From: Niastella soli
Lineage (GTDB): Bacteria; Bacteroidota; Bacteroidia; Chitinophagales; Chitinophagaceae
Direction: 5' to 3'
NCBI RefSeq assembly: GCF_017742245.1
Contig: NZ_JAGHKO010000005.1
Coordinates: 496,001-560,000, forward strand
DNA length: 64,000 bases
Shown piece by piece: positions 58,575 to 64,000 of this stretch (the first letter of the stretch is position 1; every line of letters begins with the position of its first letter). The position numbers and the translations under genes were made by a program. The notes beneath the pieces are model-generated. The model had not been told where the DNA came from. It saw only the letters and a list, made by a program, of their open reading frames with translations, and ran no database searches.

Positions 58575-59612
58575 TTACTGTAAAGTATCAAAATAGTAGA
58601 TCTTCTCCCGCTTAGCCGATCCACCAAAGATTCCCAACCCGTTTACAATATTGCCGGTGGGGGATACCAGCTGGTTGGTAGGTACCGAACCAAAATCTGT
58701 TTTGTACTTTTCGTACAACTTAAGGTATTTGTACAGTTCCTCGTTTACCGATTTTAACTGCAGTCGAACACGGCCTTTTTGTTTGGGATCAACAAAGAAC
58801 TGTTTATCTATATACACAGTTGTTTTATAGTATTCCCCATTGAATGTTGCATCGGGAAAGAAAATACGTCTGAATGGGTTCGTGAGTTTGTCCAGTTTGG
58901 CATTTTCCGACTGGCCGTCTTCGGTATATAAATTCAACCGGGTATACTTGTTCAAACCAACCGTGTCGGTCAGGATCCTTATACCTGGCGTGTTTTTTAC
59001 CGTTTCATAAAAATCCTTGCCTGCTTGGGTATCGTATGAATAGCGCTTTCCCTGATTAATATAGAAGTGATTGTTGCGCACCATTTCTTTTACGGCTTCA
59101 ATAATATAAAACTCATCATAGTCCAGCGAATCTTTCCAGGTAATATTCACCGCTAACACATCTTTATCATAGTACTGCGTAGAGGCGCTGTCTGTAGCGA
59201 TCAGGTGAGGTAACGTGGGAATATGCGTAGATGCTTTTACTACACCCAGGGTTGGGTGATTGATCTCTAACACATACGTAGTATTGGCTTTAAACCGTTT
59301 CTTGTTGGTAAATACCGACGTAGGATTGTTGATGAATTGTTGAGAGTAATTGGGCTGTAATACCCAGCTGGCGGCATTTTCTTCAGTTATTGTAACCGTG
59401 GCATCGTTTACTTTTTCGAACCTGATCAGGCTGCCGTTTTCAACCTTTATGGTTTTGCCAATGGGTATTTTAACAGAATCCTGTGCCGTGATCTCTGCCA
59501 GCACTACCAGTTTGTCATCCTCGAACTGATCGCTCGAGAAATTCTTTTTACAGGCGCTTATAACAAGTACCAGCAAAAGCAGAAAATAATATGTTGCGCT
59601 GTTTTTTATCAT
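58575..59612 (-). CDS. DUF4249 family lipoprotein
   Basis: 345 aa. The lipoprotein signal MIKNSATYYFLLLLVLVISAC ends at the lipobox Cys (about 21). Family features: an Ig-like N-terminal part (VTITEENAASWVLQPNYSQQ), FKANTTYVLEINHPTLGVVK, ASTHIPTLPHL, then a beta-rich C-terminal part. DUF4249 proteins are outer-membrane lipoproteins encoded next to STN-type TonB receptors, as here (3 nt gap), and probably form part of the uptake or sensing complex. Confidence 0.88.
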   Translation of the reverse strand: MIKNSATYYFLLLLVLVISACKKNFSSDQFEDDKLVVLAEITAQDSVKIPIGKTIKVENGSLIRFEKVNDATVTITEENAASWVLQPNYSQQFINNPTSVFTNKKRFKANTTYVLEINHPTLGVVKASTHIPTLPHLIATDSASTQYYDKDVLAVNITWKDSLDYDEFYIIEAVKEMVRNNHFYINQGKRYSYDTQAGKDFYETVKNTPGIRILTDTVGLNKYTRLNLYTEDGQSENAKLDKLTNPFRRIFFPDATFNGEYYKTTVYIDKQFFVDPKQKGRVRLQLKSVNEELYKYLKLYEKYKTDFGSVPTNQLVSPTGNIVNGLGIFGGSAKREKIYYFDTLQ

Positions 59613-59615
59613 GTT

Positions 59616-62201
59616 TTAAAATGCCACGGTATAGGAAATGTAAGGTGTTACCTTAAAGAACTGGTATTTGGTAGTTACTACCAGCGACCGTTTACCCAGG
59701 GTGCCTTCCAGGTCATATACATACTGGCTGGGTGACCCATATATATTATATACTCCTACTGTTAATCGTGATTGTAAGGGGCCGCCGCCTAATCTGTGAT
59801 AATTGCTGGCCGATACATCTAACCGGTGATAGGGCAGTGTACGGTACATTTTAGCGGTAGATGAATGATAGATCAATCGGTATTCCCGGGGCGCCAGCGG
59901 ATCACTGATCTGTTGTGCATCATCAAAGTCGGGATATACCTGGTTGGGAAGGTTATATACATCACCGGTAGCAAACATCCAGAATGAAGAGAAGCTCCAG
60001 TGCTTATTGTATTTGTATGTGGCAGCAGCATTGATCTCGTGGCGGCGGTCGTATTTAAATGGAAATTTTGCTCCATTATTCAGGGCTGCAAACTGCCGCC
60101 AGTTCCACGACAAAGTATAACTTACATGTAAATACCAATTGTCGCTAACGTGCTCAGCTTTTGTTTCCAGTCCATATCCCCAGCCCTTGCCCAGTTTTAC
60201 GCTTTGCCCCCAGTCAGCCGTATTTAAGAACAGGTTTTGTCCTTCCGCGTAATTCGTCACATTCTTCATTTGTTTATAATATACGTCGGCATAAACAGAC
60301 ACCTTTCTATTGTTGCGATGGCTGAAACCCAGGTTGAACATATCACTTTCTTCAGGGTTCAACTCTCCGGTGCTGGGCACCCAGGCGTCGCTGTTGATAC
60401 CCATATATGGGTTGGTTACCATATGCAGGTACTGGGTCATCCGGTTATAGGATGCATCGAGCTGGTTATGTTGATCAAATTTATACACCGCATACAGGCG
60501 CGGTTGCCAGGAGGTATATTTATAATTATTGTGCTCGTAAAAGGAAAGGCGTACCCCTGGCCGCAGGAAGAATTGTTTGCCGGTCCTGAACTCGTTTTCA
60601 TAGAACAGCGCCAGTTCGCGGAATGATAAAGGAGGAAACGCGCTGAAATCGCCGGGGCGGTCAATAAATTCGGGTGATACATTGGTATCGAATGGGCGAA
60701 TACGGGTATAGGAGGCCTTGCCGCCTACGTTTATTTTTATATTGTTGGTTGGTGAGATCTCCAGGGCAGTACGGGCTGTATATTGGTTAATGCTGGAGTA
60801 GGTATTGTAAACCCGGTTCTGTACCAGCCGGCCTAAACTATCGTATAGATTATACCGGAAACCGGCCAGGTTATCGTAATTGCTGATGTTAAAGGACGAG
60901 TTGATGAAGGCCCGCGAACTGATCAGCCGGTTCCAGTTTAAGGTGGCGGCTTTATTGCCCCAGTTTTGCTGGTTATTGGTATAGTTCTGGTGTAATTGCA
61001 TGGCATCGTGCCCCGCATAGGCATTCACCATGATCTTATCTTTTTTGCCCAGCCATTGGGTGTACTTCACATGCAGGTCATAAAAGTTAACATCTATGCC
61101 CGATTTAAGCATGCGCAAAATGGGGTTGATCCAGCTTTGACGGAACGATACCATAATGGAGGAGCGGTCTTTTTTTATGGGTCCTTCCAGGGTAAAAGAA
61201 CCGGCCAGCAAACCAACATTGGCTTCCCCTTGCCATTTCTGCATATTTCCATCCTTCGTCATTACATCGATCACCGATGATAACCCGCCGCCATATCGTG
61301 CCGGAAAATTCTTTTTGTACAGGTACATCGATTTCAGCGATGTTTTATTTACGATCGACAGCGTGCCCAATAAATGGGTGGGGTTGAAGATGGGGTTCCC
61401 ATCCAGCAGAAAAATATTTTGATCGGGGCTGCCACCACGTACCAGCATTCCATAAGTGATCTCAGGAATATTCTTTACACCCGGGTCTAAATAGAAAGAT
61501 CGCAATACATCCGATTCACCCAGAATGATGTCGTAACCGGCGGCATCTTTGGACGCTTTATTTTCTTCCACTTCGGCGGCCGGCGGCGTGGTTGTTACCG
61601 TTACTTCCTCCTCGATGTCATTTTTGGGAGTCAGGTAAACGTCCATGAGGGTATTCCCTTTTAGGTTTACCTCTACCTGATGGGTTTTGTAACCGGCATA
61701 GGAGAGATACAATACATTCTTTCCTTCGGGAAGCAATAAGGTATAGTAACCATGATTGTTTGAATAGCTGCCGCGTTGCCGGTCTGGCTGCCAGATAGTG
61801 GCATCGGCCAGGGGCTCGCCACTCACATTTTCTTTAATGATACCGTAAACCGAATACCAGGAAATAAAAAAATCTTCCGGCAGGGGATTGGGGGCCGGAG
61901 TAATTATCAGCTTGTTGTTTTTTTCAATCAGGTTTATCTTTTGGCCTGCCAGTACCTGGTGCAGCACTTCGCCAATGGTTTCGGGCGATCCGGTGAGAGT
62001 AATGACCTTGCCGGTATCTAAAAAATTGGCCGAATATTCAATAATAGTGGGGCTGTGCTGATTAATGTCGTCGAGAAAATTACGAATGGAGCCTTTTTGA
62101 AAAGATGGATTATAGGAACGCGCAAATGAACTAACCCTTTGAGCCTGGGTTAATTGTACACAAATCATAAGAACCAAAAATATGCAATACAGTCTTTTCA
62201 T
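59616..62201 (-). CDS. TonB-dependent receptor with STN signalling domain (DUF4249 partner)
   Basis: About 861 aa from the ATG at 62201 (MKRLYCIFLVLMICVQLTQAQ); an ATG four codons upstream is less likely. Order: signal peptide; STN domain about 35-105 (SIRNFLDDINQHSPTIIEYS, IGEVLHQVLAGQKINLIEKN); carboxypeptidase-like domain about 120-195; plug about 230-340 (VRGGSPDQNIFLLDGNPIFN, ARYGGGLSSVIDVMTKDG); barrel ending VTPYISYTVAF. The STN domain contacts FecR in the periplasm, so it is both transporter and sensor, in line with the FecR and sigma genes upstream. Confidence 0.94.
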   Translation of the reverse strand: MKRLYCIFLVLMICVQLTQAQRVSSFARSYNPSFQKGSIRNFLDDINQHSPTIIEYSANFLDTGKVITLTGSPETIGEVLHQVLAGQKINLIEKNNKLIITPAPNPLPEDFFISWYSVYGIIKENVSGEPLADATIWQPDRQRGSYSNNHGYYTLLLPEGKNVLYLSYAGYKTHQVEVNLKGNTLMDVYLTPKNDIEEEVTVTTTPPAAEVEENKASKDAAGYDIILGESDVLRSFYLDPGVKNIPEITYGMLVRGGSPDQNIFLLDGNPIFNPTHLLGTLSIVNKTSLKSMYLYKKNFPARYGGGLSSVIDVMTKDGNMQKWQGEANVGLLAGSFTLEGPIKKDRSSIMVSFRQSWINPILRMLKSGIDVNFYDLHVKYTQWLGKKDKIMVNAYAGHDAMQLHQNYTNNQQNWGNKAATLNWNRLISSRAFINSSFNISNYDNLAGFRYNLYDSLGRLVQNRVYNTYSSINQYTARTALEISPTNNIKINVGGKASYTRIRPFDTNVSPEFIDRPGDFSAFPPLSFRELALFYENEFRTGKQFFLRPGVRLSFYEHNNYKYTSWQPRLYAVYKFDQHNQLDASYNRMTQYLHMVTNPYMGINSDAWVPSTGELNPEESDMFNLGFSHRNNRKVSVYADVYYKQMKNVTNYAEGQNLFLNTADWGQSVKLGKGWGYGLETKAEHVSDNWYLHVSYTLSWNWRQFAALNNGAKFPFKYDRRHEINAAATYKYNKHWSFSSFWMFATGDVYNLPNQVYPDFDDAQQISDPLAPREYRLIYHSSTAKMYRTLPYHRLDVSASNYHRLGGGPLQSRLTVGVYNIYGSPSQYVYDLEGTLGKRSLVVTTKYQFFKVTPYISYTVAF

Positions 62202-62268
62202 GCTATAACTCAAGCTATAGCCTGCGATTCACCTGGTTTTTTTAAGCCAATATGTACAAAGAACTAAT

Positions 62269-63270
62269 TTAATTTCGATAAAATAACATTTTATCCTTTT
62301 CTTTTTTTACTTGGAAACCGGTGATCAGCTTGAGTTCTTCCAGTACCTGTTCCAGAGGTTGGTTATTAAAATGAACAGTTACGGGAATGGTGTTGGCAGA
62401 ATTTGGCAAACTGGGGTCCAGATCTACTATAATTCCGTAGTAATGAGAGATATCTTGTAGCACTTGTGGAAGTGCGGTATTATTAAAATTAAGTTGGCCC
62501 GATCTCCAGGCTAAAAAATTAGTGTCAGCTACCTGATCCTGGTAAAAGTGATGGTCCTGTTTTAAAACAGCCCGTTGACCTTTGGTGAGATAAACCTGAT
62601 TATTGTGTTCTTTTTTATCAGCTACATTCACTTTACCGGTAACTACCACTACTTCATCGTCTGCATCGGTGGAATGAACCAGGAAAGAAGTGCCGAGCAC
62701 TTTTACTTCAGCATGATCGGTTATTACTAAAAAGGGTTGATGTTCATTATGTTGTACGGTAAAAAAGGCTTCACCGGTCAATTTTACCCGGCGTTCTTTT
62801 TTATCGAAATGCTTCAGGTATTGGAGCGTGCTGCCTTTGCGTACGGTTACCACCGATTGGTCGGGCAGTGTAATATTTTCGTTTTGGGCTACCGCTGTAA
62901 AAGATTGCCATTGAGAGGAGCGTTGCCACCAATAACCACCCGCTGCCATACCCGCCACTATTAAAATAACGGCCGCAGCTTTTGAGGTAGAGGAGAAAAA
63001 TCCAGAAATAATGAGGTGAAAAGGCTTTTTGTCCCGGGCTGTTAATTGGGCGATCTGGTCGTCCAGTTTTGCCCAGGCAATATCCGCATTAAATTGAGGT
63101 TCAGCCAGTAAGCGGCCGCTTTTTTGCCAAATAACAGCCATGTCATCAAATTCCTGTTGACAGGCCGTGTCTGATTGCAGCCATTGTTGCAGGTCAGCTA
63201 ATTCCTGGGGAGTGGCTAATCCCTGCAGTTGTTTTGCTATAAGGCTAACTATATGATCTTTTTCGTTCAT
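62269..63270 (-). CDS. FecR-family anti-sigma regulator
   Basis: 333 aa. A cytoplasmic N-terminal part (IAKQLQGLATPQELADLQQW), one membrane helix (AAAVILIVAGMAAGGYWWQR, about 95-113), the FecR domain (ITLPDQSVVTVRKGSTLQYL; VKLTGEAFFTV; VKVLGTSFLV) and a C-terminal DUF4974 (LPQVLQDISHYYGIIVDLDP; LEQVLEELKLITGF). It holds or activates the ECF sigma factor encoded 50 nt upstream in response to the STN domain of the receptor encoded downstream. Confidence 0.96.
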   Translation of the reverse strand: MNEKDHIVSLIAKQLQGLATPQELADLQQWLQSDTACQQEFDDMAVIWQKSGRLLAEPQFNADIAWAKLDDQIAQLTARDKKPFHLIISGFFSSTSKAAAVILIVAGMAAGGYWWQRSSQWQSFTAVAQNENITLPDQSVVTVRKGSTLQYLKHFDKKERRVKLTGEAFFTVQHNEHQPFLVITDHAEVKVLGTSFLVHSTDADDEVVVVTGKVNVADKKEHNNQVYLTKGQRAVLKQDHHFYQDQVADTNFLAWRSGQLNFNNTALPQVLQDISHYYGIIVDLDPSLPNSANTIPVTVHFNNQPLEQVLEELKLITGFQVKKEKDKMLFYRN

Positions 63271-63320
63271 TCAGTATGTGGTGCTGTTGTAAAAACATTA
63301 AATTATTGTTTACCCCTACT

Positions 63321-63887
63321 TTATGACGTCAAAAACATAAAAATTGTGCACAGAAAAATTGTCAATCCCTGTTTTTTCCGGATGTAGGACCGTAAGATCT
63401 TTAATGCTTTACCCATTTGATTTTCAACCGTTTTTATAGAAATCCCAAGTGAATCGCTGATCTGTTTGTAAGTAAGGTTGCTCACCCGGCTTAATACGAA
63501 TACTTCCCGGCATTTGGGCGGCAGGTTTTCGAGCGCATTCTTTAAAAGGGTATCATAATCGGCTTCAGGAGTAGCGGAAGGGCTGGGGCGTTCTTCCCCG
63601 GGTGTATCAATGATCTCCTGGCCATTGAAATCGCCGAGCACCGTTTTTTGTTTTTTTTCCTGAAAGCTCAGGCAATTGTTGCGGATGGCAGTATACAAAT
63701 ACCAGGTCAGTTCTTCTGACCCAATAAGATTTTGCTTTTTTTCCCAAACCCGCAAAAAGGTCTCCTGAACAATATCCTCACAACTATGCGGTTCTTTTAC
63801 AATAGTATAAGCATACTTGCATAGCGGTTCGTAATGTTTATAAAAGGTTTCCTGGAATAATCGATATAATTTTTCAGCCTCGTGCAT
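63321..63887 (-). CDS. ECF sigma factor (FecI-like, Bacteroidota type)
   Basis: 188 aa. Region 2: FQETFYKHYEPLCKYAYTIV, EDIVQETFLRVWEKKQNL. Region 4: LPPKCREVFVLSRVSNLTYK and QISDSLGISIKTVENQMGKA. The last 13 residues are hydrophobic (LTIFLCTIFMFLTS), a tail seen in some members of this expanded group. It directs RNA polymerase to the receptor operon downstream when released by FecR. Confidence 0.95.
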   Translation of the reverse strand: MHEAEKLYRLFQETFYKHYEPLCKYAYTIVKEPHSCEDIVQETFLRVWEKKQNLIGSEELTWYLYTAIRNNCLSFQEKKQKTVLGDFNGQEIIDTPGEERPSPSATPEADYDTLLKNALENLPPKCREVFVLSRVSNLTYKQISDSLGISIKTVENQMGKALKILRSYIRKKQGLTIFLCTIFMFLTS

Positions 63888-64000
63888 ATGGGCGTACGGG
63901 AATCATTTCATTAAATGTAATAAAAAGTACAATGGCAATGGTATAGGATGATGCCACAATATACAAGATACCCGGCAATGTGCAATAAAGGAGGAGGACT

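Overview
The window looks like chromosome of a Bacteroidota bacterium, most likely a Chitinophagaceae member (Niastella/Chitinophaga type); the species cannot be named from the sequence. The reasons are two SusC/SusD pairs, a sigma/FecR/TonB-receptor/DUF4249 locus, a GLPGLI protein, a type IX secretion (T9SS) cargo protein, a TAnnTTTG-type promoter and the general lack of Shine-Dalgarno sequences. Both tRNA genes (Cys-GCA, Arg-ACG) are intact.

Layout. 1-14.1 kb: a minus-strand nutrient-uptake block with the start of a TonB-type receptor, a GLPGLI protein, a small secreted protein, a TlpA-like thioredoxin, two SusC/SusD pairs and a small exported protein. A family of palindromic sites lies in front of four of these genes. 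14.3-21.8 kb: tRNA-Cys, a FemAB/BioF2-like acyltransferase, and several small redox genes with their regulators (azoreductase/HxlR, SDR/AraC, ABM, PhzF, DUF3291/HxlR). 22.0-27.1 kb: a large T9SS cargo protein, then a sigma factor, a small putative regulator and ClpP. 27.2-31.2 kb: a decayed stretch (Ro/TROVE fragment, broken aspartate racemase, PAS relic) around one intact MacB/FtsX-type permease. 31.2-43.7 kb: small membrane and stress genes (DUF5670, YtxH, DUF1469, AI-2E family, catalase HPII type, TerB-like, two SDRs, response regulator) with more relics (response regulator, GH63-like, iron permease). 43.7-56.9 kb: a genomic island at the 3' end of tRNA-Arg. 57.2-63.9 kb: rlmH, a repeat-rich intergenic region, then DUF4249 lipoprotein, TonB receptor with STN domain, FecR and ECF sigma factor.

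The island is bounded by 58-bp direct repeats (43739-43796 and 56869-56926) that contain the end of the tRNA and its terminator. Its mobility genes are damaged: the primase-like gene has a one-base frameshift, the relaxase has lost its N-terminal half, and the serine recombinase ends in an out-of-frame copy of its own beginning. What seems intact is cargo: a short RHS protein with a HYD1-type ADP-ribosyltransferase toxin tip and its DUF6881 immunity gene, a row of small immunity-like genes including one SUKH (SMI1/KNR4) protein, and repressor-type regulators. Between the regulators lies a 116-nt interrupted hairpin with six helices (49034-49149), the best candidate here for an undescribed structured RNA.

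How the parts work together: SusC/SusD pairs import glycan or peptide ligands, and TlpA and GLPGLI proteins are common periplasmic partners. The shared GTCTAY-N7-RTAGAC sites suggest that the 2-14 kb block is one regulon controlled by a factor encoded elsewhere. The last locus is a typical cell-surface signalling unit in which an STN-domain receptor signals through FecR to the ECF sigma factor.
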